From positions 102,084 through 166,083 of the forward strand of contig JADHSM010000006.1 of the NCBI GenBank assembly GCA_016776905.1: a DNA stretch of 64,000 nt, given 5' to 3'. A program made the position numbers and the translations under genes. The notes below the pieces were generated by a model, which made no database searches, had not been told where the DNA came from, and saw only the letters and a list, made by a program, of their open reading frames with translations. This DNA comes from Planctomycetota bacterium (GTDB taxonomy: Bacteria > Planctomycetota > UBA8108 > UBA1146). This document shows positions 45,372-53,948 of the stretch, piece by piece (the stretch's first letter is position 1; each line of letters starts with the position of its first letter).

Positions 45372-46487
45372 TTAAGCCGTGAGTATGGCTCGCTCGAGGA
45401 GTTCCTGAGGAGTGGGGCCCGCTCCACTTTTCATTTGCCAGTCCATTTCAATCAGAGACGAAATGATTTTTTCAATTCGTGCTTTATTGCAATGCCTGAA
45501 TTGCTTTCTGATCCGTGGGAGAAAAGGCCTCGCGATGCCCGTTTCGGCAAGAATCTCAGCCTCTTTTCCACCTTTTTCAACGATGGCGTGAACTGCGCGC
45601 AATTCGCGGGCTCGTTTTAGGGCCATCGCGGAGCATTGAAGCATCAGTCCCTGTGGGTTTTTGACTCTTTGGTCCTTCTCGTCGAGCCAGCCCGTTTCCA
45701 ACATATTTGCCAGCAACTCAAGAGCACCAGATCGATCATTTTCAAACCAACGATCGACCAAGTCGAAGGCACTTCCGTCACCCCCCGACGGTGTTTGTTC
45801 AAGTACGATTTTCTCGTCAACGATTTGAGTTTTGTTGGCATCGGATAAGAGTGAAATCTTCTCTACGGTACTGGCGAGAGGAGCCATGACCGGGCCGAGT
45901 CTGTCGATCAAGATCTGAGCGGTCTCAGGTGCGATTTGTAGGCCCTTCTGACGGAACCTGTGGACTACCCAGTGATTCATGTCGTGATCCCACGGAGAAG
46001 CGTCAGGTTTCCAAGGTGGAGGTCTGTGGAACGGCCTGTCGGAGCTGATCCACCATCCAGTTGTTTTGAGGAGCTTTGCGATCTTTGATCGACCGTCGAG
46101 GGATTTTGCACGTAATATTAACAAACTGTTTCCAAAAGATTCAGCAAGAATCTTGCCCCATGCCTCTGGATCCAGTTTGAACCAACGATCGGCATCGTCG
46201 ATGACCACGATGGGAGTTCCTCCGAAGAGACTGGGTGTTCGGAGTTCGTCGAAGATATCGCGGAGTTTTTCTTCGTCGGGTCTGACCTGGGCACCTATTT
46301 CGTGGATTTGATCCTTGTCGGGGGCTCCTCCGGGAAGTTTATCAAATATCAGATCACGGGCTTCTCGTATCAACAGATCCTCTTTACCGACGATCACAGC
46401 GACACTTGGAAACTCGCGATCGAGTTTTTTTGCCAAAGTGGCCATCGTTAATGCTGCTGAAGTTTTCCCGGTTTTTTTCTTGGACAT
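45372..46487 (-). CDS. holA: DNA polymerase III, delta subunit
   Basis: 371 residues from the ATG at 46487; the longer form to 46616 would run into the cobalamin riboswitch on the opposite strand and has no ribosome site. The clamp-loader delta subunit opens the sliding clamp. Family features: VAVIVGKEDLLIREARD at the start (delta's non-canonical ATPase fold), ELRTPSLFGGTPIVVIDDAD, LLILRAKSLDGRSKIAKLL, and SAFDLVDRWFENDRSGALEL in the C-terminal domain. The delta family is poorly conserved, but the order of motifs fits well. It is convergent with the pseudopilus operon and divergent from the riboswitch. Confidence 0.88.
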   Translation of the reverse strand: MSKKKTGKTSAALTMATLAKKLDREFPSVAVIVGKEDLLIREARDLIFDKLPGGAPDKDQIHEIGAQVRPDEEKLRDIFDELRTPSLFGGTPIVVIDDADRWFKLDPEAWGKILAESFGNSLLILRAKSLDGRSKIAKLLKTTGWWISSDRPFHRPPPWKPDASPWDHDMNHWVVHRFRQKGLQIAPETAQILIDRLGPVMAPLASTVEKISLLSDANKTQIVDEKIVLEQTPSGGDGSAFDLVDRWFENDRSGALELLANMLETGWLDEKDQRVKNPQGLMLQCSAMALKRARELRAVHAIVEKGGKEAEILAETGIARPFLPRIRKQFRHCNKARIEKIISSLIEMDWQMKSGAGPTPQELLERAILTA

Positions 46488-46564
46488 ATGTATGAGTTTC
46501 AACTCCGAAGAGAGAATTACAACCCATGACCTTGACTCCCAATAATGAAGCCATAAACTTCCTT

Positions 46565-46762
46565 TTTTCGAGGATTGACCCGGGAGTTCCGGGTCGGAAG
46601 TGTGGTGAAAATCCACCGCGGTGCCGCCGCTGTAACCGGGGACGATCCCTGCATTCTGACATTAGGTCGTAAACCTGATTGTCAGTAGCCACTTTGATCG
46701 AAAGGTCGAGGGAAGGCGCAGAGGAGAGGTTGATCCGGAAGTCAGAAGACCTCCTTGAAGAT
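46565..46762 (+). promoter_or_regulatory. Cobalamin riboswitch
   Basis: The conserved core is easily read: GGAAGTGTGGTGAAAATCC, then GCCGCCGCTGTAACCGG, then AGCCACTTTGATCG, GAGGGAAGGCGC, and finally TGATCCGGAAGTCAGAAGACC. This is the order and spacing of the B12-riboswitch aptamer (GGTGAAAATCC, CCGCxACTGTxACCGG, GGGAAGG, GACCxxxAAGxCAGxAxACC). Ends are approximate. It lies about 45 bases upstream of the ATG of the secreted beta-propeller gene and on its strand. GCCC/GGGC pairing at 46778-46791 and CCCC opposite the AAAGGG ribosome site suggest translational control. Confidence 0.95.
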
Positions 46763-46804
46763 CATGGTTCTTTAAACGCCCCGAGCAGGGCAAAGGGTTA
46801 CGTT

Positions 46805-48199
46805 ATGCGATTTTCACATATCCATCTTTCTGTTTCATCCCGCTCAGACTTTCTGACATATCGGCCCTTCGCGATTCTTTTCGTGATCATGTTGGCATTA
46901 TTGCCAGGCTTAGACTCTTCGCTATCCGCTCAAAATACAAATGCGACGATTTTACTGTCGATCCCTGAAAGTGTGGTCGATGCGCATCCATATAGGATTG
47001 TCAGCGCTCCAGATGGGGAGTTGGGATATGTCAGCCTTGCCGGGGACGTGGCACCCTTTGGTGAGGCTGTCGAAGATTATGCGAATAATCTGGTCCAGGA
47101 AATTCATCTGCACACTTTAGAAAAGGTCCGCGTTTTCCAGGTAGGGTTGTTCCCTACTGAAATGGTGATCGTGGGTCAGCAACTTTTCGTCACGTGTTCC
47201 AATGACAGTTCGCTGTACTCCATCAACTTAGACAATTCGAACGTCACGAGTTTCCCTATGACAGATTCTTCCGGAGCGGATGTTTCATTTCTTTCGGGGC
47301 TTGTGGAAGGCCCGACGGGTGAAATCTATGTGGGATCCAATGGCGGAAATTTCGACGGCTCTGACGAAAATGTTATCGTTTTCGATCCTGTGTCACAGTC
47401 GATAGTGGGTCGCTTAAATGTGCCTGGAGCCATCACTCGATTTTCTTGGCACAATAATCAACTCGTGATTCCCGTCGGATATCCAGATAATGACTTCTCT
47501 GCCGCTCCTGTGTTGCGTTGGATCGATCCCGTCACGGGCGTGGTGACCGCTGAGTTGCCGATTGCTGTAGATACCTCCGATTTCCCCATGCCTTCCGATA
47601 TCACCCCGCTCGGGGACGGCACTGCGGCTTTGACTGTCATCGGTGGAAGTAATGAAGTTTTCCATATCGATTTGGAGACCCAGACCTTACTGGGTAACTG
47701 GGCGCTTCCAGGAACAGACTATTTACAAAGTCGGGTGCTGCCATTGAACGACAGTTCTCTTGTGGTGGCAGACTTTATAGATGGAGTTCTGCATCAGATT
47801 GATCTTGCGACAGGCGACATTGAGACCTTCGCTTCCGGTTTGCAGCTTCCCGTGGACATACATTTACGCAATGGCCGTTTGTTCGTCGCCGAGCAGGCTC
47901 TCGAACAGGTGAGCGTTTTTGTTGTACCGGGTGGTTTTATCCGAGGAGACGTCAACAACGATCAAATGATCGACATCAGTGATCCGATAATGTCTCTGGG
48001 GTATCTGTTTTTGGGGGGGGATTTAGCTTGCCAAGATGCCGCTGATTTCAATGATGATGAATCTCTCGACCTTTCAGATGCGATTTCTTTGCTTGAGTTT
48101 TTGTTTTCTACGGGGAATTCCCCAGCGTATCCCTATCCTCTAGGCGGAGGTGATCTGGGTGGCGACGGTCTGGATTGTGAACAGGGGCTTGATTTTTGA
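46805..48199 (+). CDS. Riboswitch-controlled secreted beta-propeller with dockerin/EF-hand-like tail
   Basis: 464 residues from the ATG at 46805, with AAAGGG seven bases upstream; earlier in-frame starts lie inside the riboswitch. A long N-region and signal peptide (FVIMLALLPGLDSSLSAQN) export it. The central ~340 residues show the repeating strands of a beta-propeller (YVTN-like), for example GQQLFVTCSNDSSLYSINLD, GSNEVFHIDLETQTLLG, and DFIDGVLHQIDLATGDIETF. The C-terminal ~65 residues hold two EF-hand-like repeats (DVNNDQMIDISDP, DFNDDESLDLSDA) of the planctomycete dockerin-like type. It has no lipobox. Control by cobalamin points to B12 binding, corrinoid scavenging or a B12-replaced function. 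BtuG, a surface beta-propeller that binds B12 in Bacteroides, is the obvious comparison, though no sequence relation is claimed. Confidence 0.88.
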   Translation: MRFSHIHLSVSSRSDFLTYRPFAILFVIMLALLPGLDSSLSAQNTNATILLSIPESVVDAHPYRIVSAPDGELGYVSLAGDVAPFGEAVEDYANNLVQEIHLHTLEKVRVFQVGLFPTEMVIVGQQLFVTCSNDSSLYSINLDNSNVTSFPMTDSSGADVSFLSGLVEGPTGEIYVGSNGGNFDGSDENVIVFDPVSQSIVGRLNVPGAITRFSWHNNQLVIPVGYPDNDFSAAPVLRWIDPVTGVVTAELPIAVDTSDFPMPSDITPLGDGTAALTVIGGSNEVFHIDLETQTLLGNWALPGTDYLQSRVLPLNDSSLVVADFIDGVLHQIDLATGDIETFASGLQLPVDIHLRNGRLFVAEQALEQVSVFVVPGGFIRGDVNNDQMIDISDPIMSLGYLFLGGDLACQDAADFNDDESLDLSDAISLLEFLFSTGNSPAYPYPLGGGDLGGDGLDCEQGLDF

Positions 48200-48249
48200 C
48201 CCCTCCAGAAGGCATCCTTTTTACGACTCTTGAACGGAGAATTCTCGCT

Positions 48250-49491
48250 ATGAAAATCATGACGTCTTTGTTGTTCCTTCTTTTCGTCGTTCAACCAGTT
48301 CAGGCGCAATCTGTCTGGTTTGGTAGCGATCTCTCTTTGTTGTCTATCGAGGGTGAGGCGAGCGTTGTTATTGAGGACCTCGACAACTCTATTGAGTTGA
48401 TCAGTCGTACCTCCGACGGCGGAGCCTGGATTTATCTCAGCGAAAATACTTCTTTGCAAAGAATCTCAGCTTCAGGAGGCATCGCGTTTTCTGTTCCCAC
48501 TGAAACAGGTCTTGCAGCGATGGCTGTGGATGCAGCAGGTGCTGTGTGGGCAACTCGACCAGGAATGAACGACGTTATCCGCATTGCTCCTAGCAGTTTC
48601 GAACTTTCGAGTTATGACGTTTCCGGTGTTCCGCATGGCATCACCGTCGACGGCTTAGGTCGAGTTTGGGTGACCTGTTCATATTCTAATGAAGTACAAA
48701 TACTTTCGACGACGGGTGAAATCCTACAGACGATACCTGTGGGTTTCTTTCCGACGGGCATTTCAGCAACGCATGACTTTGGTGTTTGGGTTGCAGAAAA
48801 GCAGGGTTTACGTCGTCTCGATTCTGCAGGGAACTCTGTATGGTCCGATGTGGCAGGAATCTTCCCGATAGGTGTGACCACAGATACTTCTGGCCGAGGC
48901 TGGTTTACGTGTCAGGTGAGCCACCAGGTTGTCGTCGTTTCTGATCTCGGGATCGATATGATCGTCGACGTTCCCGCGCGTCCTCTGGGCGTCGCTGCAC
49001 ATGTTGACGGTTCAGTTTCTGTTCTTTCACGTTTGGGCGCGACCATCAGTCGGATCTCAGGGACTGGTGAGTTGTTGAGCTCATACTCAACCTCTTACCC
49101 AACGGGTAAAGGCGATCTCTCTGGAATCCAATTAGCGACAGTCGTTGCGCCGACAATGGATTTCGACGAAGACGGAATTACAAACCAAGCGGAAGTGTTC
49201 GCAGGTACGAATCCGTTCGTCGCCACGCAAATTGAGTTTGTCCGCGGAGACGTCGATCGGGATGGTTCGATCGCATTAACGGACGCCCTGCTTTCTATGG
49301 AAATCTTGTTTTTGCAGCAGCAGACAGATTGCCTGGAGGCACTAGACGTCAATGACGATGGCTCATTGGATCTTGCTGACCCCATCAGAATCTTAGGCTA
49401 TTTGTTTCTTTCTGACAGTCCTCCAGAATCTCCATTTCCTGAATACGGGCCTGATCCTACGCCTCAGGGGGGATTCACCTGTAACAATTAG
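48250..49491 (+). CDS. Second secreted beta-propeller with EF-hand-like tail
   Basis: 413 residues from the ATG at 48250, 50 bases after the previous stop and probably co-transcribed with it, so also under the riboswitch. A signal peptide (MTSLLFLLFVVQPVQAQ) is present. The propeller part has regular strands of Vgb/NHL character: GITVDGLGRVWVTCSYSNEV, GISATHDFGVWVAEKQGL, and GVTTDTSGRGWFTCQVSH. Then comes a type-3-repeat-like DFDEDGITNQAEVFAGTNPF and the paired dockerin-like repeat (DVDRDGSIALTDA, DVNDDGSLDLADP). It differs in blade sequence from its neighbour, so the pair are related in architecture rather than close duplicates. A role in corrinoid handling is inferred only from position. 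Confidence 0.82.
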   Translation: MKIMTSLLFLLFVVQPVQAQSVWFGSDLSLLSIEGEASVVIEDLDNSIELISRTSDGGAWIYLSENTSLQRISASGGIAFSVPTETGLAAMAVDAAGAVWATRPGMNDVIRIAPSSFELSSYDVSGVPHGITVDGLGRVWVTCSYSNEVQILSTTGEILQTIPVGFFPTGISATHDFGVWVAEKQGLRRLDSAGNSVWSDVAGIFPIGVTTDTSGRGWFTCQVSHQVVVVSDLGIDMIVDVPARPLGVAAHVDGSVSVLSRLGATISRISGTGELLSSYSTSYPTGKGDLSGIQLATVVAPTMDFDEDGITNQAEVFAGTNPFVATQIEFVRGDVDRDGSIALTDALLSMEILFLQQQTDCLEALDVNDDGSLDLADPIRILGYLFLSDSPPESPFPEYGPDPTPQGGFTCNN

Positions 49492-49761
49492 GCAATGTCT
49501 GGGCAGGGAGACTTGAATTTCTTATGCCCGAGGTGTCTGATGCATCTGTTGATCTGCTCAAACCATTTTGGTTCTGGGTGAGGTCTCGTTGGCTCCAGTC
49601 CGTATTATTCCCGGCTCCTGCCAGGATAAGGACTGCTTCCCGAGTGTCTTGAGTGGGATGGTATTACTTTCCAATCCCCAATCTGCTCTGGGTAGATTCA
49701 TCTCTCAGAGAAGGCGAGCCATATTATCGTCGGGAGATAACCCGACCCGAAAGGTAATGAC
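49492..49761 (+). other. 270-base gap, no credible gene
   Basis: Only a small hairpin (TCGGG/CCCGA, 49730-49745) and a TATTAT (49722-49727) before the next gene stand out. There is no clear terminator after the propeller gene. Confidence 0.5.
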
Positions 49762-50550
49762 ATGCAATCCAAGGTCGATCAGGAACATCAGATCGCCGTT
49801 TTCATCGATCTCGACAATATCGCCATCGGTGTTAAAGAAGCAAATATTAAGAAGCTCGACATCAATAAGATTCTCGACAGGCTTGTCGAGAAAGGGAAAA
49901 TCACGGTCAAGAAGGCCTACGCCGACTGGACAACTTGGCGTCAATACAAGGTTCCATTCCATGAGAGTGCTGTCGAGTTGATCGATATCCCCATGAGGAA
50001 AATGACCGGAAAAAACAGTGCTGATATCAAAATGGTGGTCGACGCATTAGAACTTTCGTATACGAAAGCTCATGTCGATACTTTTGTGTTGGTTTCTGGT
50101 GATAGTGACTTTTCTCCTTTGGTTTCTCAGTTAAGGGAAAACAACAAAAAGATTATTGGGATTGGTGTGAAGAACTCTTCCAGTAATCTCCTGATCGATA
50201 ATTGCGACGAGTTTATCTTTTATGAAGACCTCGTTCGCACGCGCAAGAAGAGAACACGTACCTCTGCGAAAACTCCAACAAGGAAACTCTCCAAGGATCA
50301 AACCGCCGCTTTCCAGTTACTTCTGGGTTCTATTGCTGCATTGCAGCGAGAAAATTACGAAGTGATTTGGGGTTCGATGGTGAAGCAGACTATGAAACGC
50401 AAGCAGCCCACGTTTAGTGAGGAATACCATGGATATTCTCACTTTTCGAAATTGCTCGAAGATGCGGAAAAGCACAAGTTGATCAAAGTTCATCGAGATC
50501 AGAGAAGTGGCACTTACATCATCGATGAATTGATCGAGGATGACGTTTAG
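49762..50550 (+). CDS. NYN-domain protein with a C-terminal OST-HTH/LOTUS domain
   Basis: 262 residues from the ATG at 49762 (AAAGG upstream). The N-terminal ~160 residues are a NYN (PIN-like) domain with its conserved acids in IAVFIDLDNIAIG, NSADIKMVVDALEL and VLVSGDSDFSPLV. A basic linker (TRKKRTRTSAKTPTRK) leads to a C-terminal ~75-residue OST-HTH/LOTUS-like domain (FQLLLGSIAALQRENYEVIWG, FSKLLEDAEKHKLIKVH). NYN domains are metal-dependent RNases, and LOTUS domains bind RNA or proteins. It is likely an RNA-processing factor, cytoplasmic. It shares its final four bases with the convergent apaH. Confidence 0.93.
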   Translation: MQSKVDQEHQIAVFIDLDNIAIGVKEANIKKLDINKILDRLVEKGKITVKKAYADWTTWRQYKVPFHESAVELIDIPMRKMTGKNSADIKMVVDALELSYTKAHVDTFVLVSGDSDFSPLVSQLRENNKKIIGIGVKNSSSNLLIDNCDEFIFYEDLVRTRKKRTRTSAKTPTRKLSKDQTAAFQLLLGSIAALQRENYEVIWGSMVKQTMKRKQPTFSEEYHGYSHFSKLLEDAEKHKLIKVHRDQRSGTYIIDELIEDDV

Positions 50551-51362
50551 GGGGAGATCTCTAAATCGTCGCAACATCCTACGCGCAGTGTCGTGCCTTT
50601 AAATGGGTTCATGGCGATGAGTTCCCCACCATAGACGCAGCCGCCGTCAATTCCGTGGATTCCCGACTTGTGGTACTCACCCAAACGAGCCCAGTGCCCA
50701 AATACGATTTGACGATCATTGTCGCTCGATCGCGGAACATCGAACCAGGGCTTGTGTCCTTGAGGGGCATTTTTGGGATGATCCGTGAAGTTGTCGAGTG
50801 AAGAGCCGTCTTGAATATTGACGCATCGGATCCGGGTGAGAATACTGACCACTTCCCAAATGGGATGACCCGGCTTTTTATACCAATCGCTGAGTCCTTC
50901 TTTGATCGCCAAGGCCGCTTGAGAACTCAAGTGGAGGAATTGATCCTCACTCCAATCGGGTTTGATCCCAGCATGGACGACTCGGATCTGAGTGTCACCA
51001 TTCTCAAGATCATGATGGAACCCTTGCTGAAGAAACCAATCACGCCAAACCTTGCTCGCTGGAGCGCCTAGAAGGCTATCTGTTCGATCCGTAGGTCTGT
51101 TGCTCGTAATACCTTCTTCGCAGGCCAGCAGGTGTAGGTCATGATTTCCGAGCGTGACGTGGGCTCTCTCTCCGAGGTTCATGACGAATTCGAGAACCCC
51201 AGCGCTTTCAGGTCCTTTTCCCACCAAATCACCCACGAAATAAATACGGGACTGGGGGGACTGTGCATCGATGGATTCGAAGAGCTTTTCTAGCGTTGCT
51301 CGGCAGCCATGGACGTCGCCAATGATCCAGGTCTCTGATTCTGGGCTGAGATACGGATTCAT
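50547..51362 (-). CDS. apaH: ApaH-type symmetrical diadenosine tetraphosphatase / metallophosphatase
   Basis: 271 residues. The calcineurin-like phosphatase motifs are all present: WIIGDVHGC, YFVGDLVGKGP, VTLGNHDLH, VVHAGIKP and VFGHWA. The length and the pattern WEVVSILTRIRCVN (ApaH-specific region) fit symmetrical Ap4A hydrolase, which converts Ap4A to two ADP. The closing IHGIDGGCVYGGELIAM is the usual ApaH ending. Start is the ATG at 51362; no obvious Shine-Dalgarno lies within ten bases. tRNA-Arg and its terminator hairpin lie directly upstream. Confidence 0.92.
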   Translation of the reverse strand: MNPYLSPESETWIIGDVHGCRATLEKLFESIDAQSPQSRIYFVGDLVGKGPESAGVLEFVMNLGERAHVTLGNHDLHLLACEEGITSNRPTDRTDSLLGAPASKVWRDWFLQQGFHHDLENGDTQIRVVHAGIKPDWSEDQFLHLSSQAALAIKEGLSDWYKKPGHPIWEVVSILTRIRCVNIQDGSSLDNFTDHPKNAPQGHKPWFDVPRSSDNDRQIVFGHWARLGEYHKSGIHGIDGGCVYGGELIAMNPFKGTTLRVGCCDDLEISP

Positions 51363-51383
51363 GCCCGACTTTCAGTGAAATAC

Positions 51384-51404
51384 GCCGGGAGCAGGGCTCC
51401 CGGC
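51384..51404 (-). terminator. Terminator-like hairpin after tRNA-Arg
   Basis: GCCGGGAG and CTCCCGGC form a perfect 8-base stem around CAGGG (plus-strand view), 14 bases past the tRNA 3' end in the transcribed direction. The following T-run is weak, so it may also stabilise the tRNA precursor. Confidence 0.6.
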
Positions 51405-51417
51405 GCAAAACTTGATA

Positions 51418-51490
51418 CGACCCTGGCACGATTCGAACGTGCGACACCCGGCTCCGGAGGCCGGTGCTCTATCCACTGAGCTACAGGGCC
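51418..51490 (-). tRNA. tRNA-Arg, anticodon CCG
   Basis: A full cloverleaf reads on the minus strand. The acceptor GGCCCTG pairs with CAGGGTC (one G-U). The D arm has AGCTCAGTGGATAGAGC. The anticodon stem CCGGC/GCCGG holds loop CTCCGGA, giving anticodon CCG (decodes CGG). The T arm is GCACG-TTCGAAT-CGTGC. The discriminator is G, and no CCA is encoded. Length is 73 bases. Confidence 0.96.
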
Positions 51491-51636
51491 ACTGATGTGC
51501 AATGTTCAGCGATCCACTGATTGAGATTGGGCGATCCATGACCGATATGCCTGCAAAAACACAATCATTTGAATCTCAGGTTTTATCAGATCCATATCCC
51601 AGCGTCTAGACGACTGGAGAGGAAGCATTGAATGGG

Positions 51637-51650
51637 TATACAATCTGGCT
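51637..51650 (+). promoter_or_regulatory. Possible -10 element for a leaderless ktrB transcript
   Basis: TATACAAT ends six bases before the ATG at 51651, which has no Shine-Dalgarno nearby. The spacing fits transcription starting at or next to the ATG. The -35 region is poor. Confidence 0.3.
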
Positions 51651-53270
51651 ATGAACATTATCCGTCATCCCGCTCTGACCGTTGTGAGCCAGCTACTGAT
51701 CTTCGGGGTGGCGTGTGTGGTCTTATGGGACTGGCTCCAGACGAATTCTGGCCAATCCCTATCGGATCACACTGAGCAGGCTCCTCTGTTCATGTTGCTG
51801 GGAGTGGTGCTCACGATTCTGCAGCTTCAGCCGTTGAGGATCGACAAGAAGGTGTTTTTACCCGGCATACTGGGTTTGTTGACGATCGCCACTCTATTGA
51901 TCACCTCACCGAGTCTTCATGTGCTGACTTCTCTCGTGGGCCTCGCATACGTCCTGAGTTCTTACGTTTCGAGCTTGCTTGGAATTCTAAAGCGTGGTGG
52001 GCCGCTGTTTCTTCTCCTTTTGTTTCTTATTCCTATTTTGGCGGGAAGTCTCGCTCTCAGTTCACCCCGATGTTCTTCATCGGGAGAGGAACCCTTAGAT
52101 TTCAATAAAAGTCTCTTCACTTCTATCAGCGCTGTTTCTGTCACCGGATTATCCGTCGTGGATATCGGCCGCGAACTTTCTATTGAAGGTCAGTGCGTCT
52201 TATTATTTTTGATCCAAATAGGTGGGTTGGGCACGGTTACATTCTTCGTTCTGTTTATGTCAATTTTGGGTGACGGGCTTGGGATGCGACAAAGCCGAGC
52301 TGTGAGAGAAGCCATCGACGTCTTTGATCCTGACCAGTTCAACTCTTTGATAATTACGGTTTTCACGACTACGTTTTTTGTTGAGCTCATAGGATTTCTA
52401 GCACTCTCTTCAATTTCAGAGAGCTCTTATTTCTCTCACTTGTTTCATTCGATCAGTGCATTTTGTAATGCAGGATTTTCATTGAATGCTGATTCTCTCG
52501 CCAGTTTTGATACATGGTCTTTGCTGATCATGGGTCTCTTGATCATGGTGGGAGGTCTCGGATTTCCAGTGATCTTTGTTTTCTGGAAAAGGCTTTTTAG
52601 GAAGGAAGGCTATCGGTGGCCCCTTCATCTGGGTCTCGTCGTCATGACGTCGTTGATTTTGTGGTTGAGTGGGGCAGTTCTCCTGGCACTGAATGGAGAA
52701 GGCTGGGGCAGTGTTTTCTGGAGTGTCACTGCTAGAACAGCGGGATTCTCCACCTCTCCAGTCACGGATCTGTCGGTATTTGCACTGTTGATCATGATGT
52801 TCCTGATGCTGATCGGTGCTTCACCCGGATCTACGGGTGGAGGTCTAAAAACGACTACATTTGGAGTGATGTTCTTGGTGGTCAAAGCAGAGCTCTCTGC
52901 GATGTCTAAAGTGGTTTTTTGGAGAAGGACTATTCCGGAATCACTGATTAAGAACGCCGCAGTATTAGTGATGGTTTATTTTGTCGCATGGCTTGTCATG
53001 CTGTGTTGTCTCACTTGGCTTGAGCAATCCGCGTTGGCAGACGGAACAGTCTCTTTTCTTTCTTTAGCGTTTGAGATGACCAGTGCATTAGGGACCGTGG
53101 GTTTGAGTATGGATTTAACGAGTGAGTTAACCCTCAATAGCCAAAGAGTCTTAATGGTGGCGATGATTCTTGGAAGACTGGGACCTCTGGCGCTCGTCGT
53201 AGGACTCGCTTCTGTGAATGGACCCGGAGACCAAGGAGTTCGACCTGAAGGAAAGGTACTGTTGGGCTAA
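51651..53270 (+). CDS. K+ transporter subunit, TrkH/KtrB family
   Basis: 539 residues, with the four pore loops of the Trk/Ktr channel-like family: SISAVSVTGLSVVD, SAFCNAGFSL, TARTAGFST and TSALGTVGLSM, each supplying the selectivity glycine region. MLIGASPGSTGGGLKTTTFG is the characteristic mid-membrane loop. About 100 residues of extra hydrophobic sequence precede the core. It mediates K+ uptake across the inner membrane and usually needs a nucleotide-binding TrkA/KtrA subunit; that gene lies next door but convergent. The ATG at 51651 lacks a close ribosome site. Confidence 0.93.
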   Translation: MNIIRHPALTVVSQLLIFGVACVVLWDWLQTNSGQSLSDHTEQAPLFMLLGVVLTILQLQPLRIDKKVFLPGILGLLTIATLLITSPSLHVLTSLVGLAYVLSSYVSSLLGILKRGGPLFLLLLFLIPILAGSLALSSPRCSSSGEEPLDFNKSLFTSISAVSVTGLSVVDIGRELSIEGQCVLLFLIQIGGLGTVTFFVLFMSILGDGLGMRQSRAVREAIDVFDPDQFNSLIITVFTTTFFVELIGFLALSSISESSYFSHLFHSISAFCNAGFSLNADSLASFDTWSLLIMGLLIMVGGLGFPVIFVFWKRLFRKEGYRWPLHLGLVVMTSLILWLSGAVLLALNGEGWGSVFWSVTARTAGFSTSPVTDLSVFALLIMMFLMLIGASPGSTGGGLKTTTFGVMFLVVKAELSAMSKVVFWRRTIPESLIKNAAVLVMVYFVAWLVMLCCLTWLEQSALADGTVSFLSLAFEMTSALGTVGLSMDLTSELTLNSQRVLMVAMILGRLGPLALVVGLASVNGPGDQGVRPEGKVLLG

Positions 53271-53938
53271 CCTTCTATATGTTTCAGGATCTCGCCCAGT
53301 CGATCCTTTTTCCCCAAGAGGTGGACCTTGTCACCCGTTTGTAGAACAAGGTCGGGTGTGGGCGCGAAATCATAGGTCGTCATATCTTTACGCTGAATGC
53401 AAATAAGGTTTACGGCGTACTTTTTCCTGATGTCCAAGTCCTTGATAGAGTGGCCATCCCAATTCTTGGGGATCTCCACATTCCAGATCTCTTCATCGGC
53501 TGAAAGTGGGAGATTATCAACGGAATACGGCGTCGTCAGTTTGCGAGCCATATCTTTGGCGGCTTCTGTTTCTGGCGAAAAGATATCCGTTTTCTCGATG
53601 CCTATTTTGAGAAGTATTTTTTCCGTAGTTGATCCATGCGCCCTACAGATGATTCGCCCGATATTTAGCTCGTCTTTGAGGGCGGAAAGTAGAATCGCAG
53701 GGAGTGGCGACTCTCCGACAGTGATGATCAAGATGTCGAGGTTCTTGAGTTCAGCGTTGACCTTCTTTTGATCTTTGAGGTCGAGGGCGACAGCGTCATG
53801 GCAATCATCTACAACTGCAGCGACCTTCTCTACGTCCCGATCCATAGCCTTGATCTCTGCATCATGACTTTTGAGGAAAGAAATGAGAGAGGTGCCGAAT
53901 TGACCTAACCCAAAAACGCCGATTCTTTTTTTTGTCAT
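53267..53938 (-). CDS. K+ uptake regulatory subunit (TrkA/KtrA, RCK domains)
   Basis: 223 residues: RCK_N Rossmann domain (IGVFGLGQFGTSL, then the acidic KAMDRD at the end of the second strand, and ALDLKDQKKVNAELKNLDIL) followed by an RCK_C domain (about 135-220; EEIWNVEIPKNWDGHSIKDLD). KtrA rings bind ATP/ADP or NAD(H) and gate the KtrB channel. It shares four bases with the end of the KtrB gene, on the opposite strand, rather than forming the usual operon. Confidence 0.93.
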   Translation of the reverse strand: MTKKRIGVFGLGQFGTSLISFLKSHDAEIKAMDRDVEKVAAVVDDCHDAVALDLKDQKKVNAELKNLDILIITVGESPLPAILLSALKDELNIGRIICRAHGSTTEKILLKIGIEKTDIFSPETEAAKDMARKLTTPYSVDNLPLSADEEIWNVEIPKNWDGHSIKDLDIRKKYAVNLICIQRKDMTTYDFAPTPDLVLQTGDKVHLLGKKDRLGEILKHIEG

Positions 53939-53948
53939 GTTGCTCCCG

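Noticed and set aside
46679..46804. Upstream extension of the first beta-propeller
   Set aside because: The extension would translate the 3' half of the cobalamin riboswitch. The ATG at 46805 with AAAGGG is followed by the signal peptide.
49568..49981. Plus-strand frame of 137 codons overlapping the NYN gene start
   Set aside because: It runs into the NYN gene in another frame, and its product has no coherent composition. The NYN gene has a clear ribosome site.
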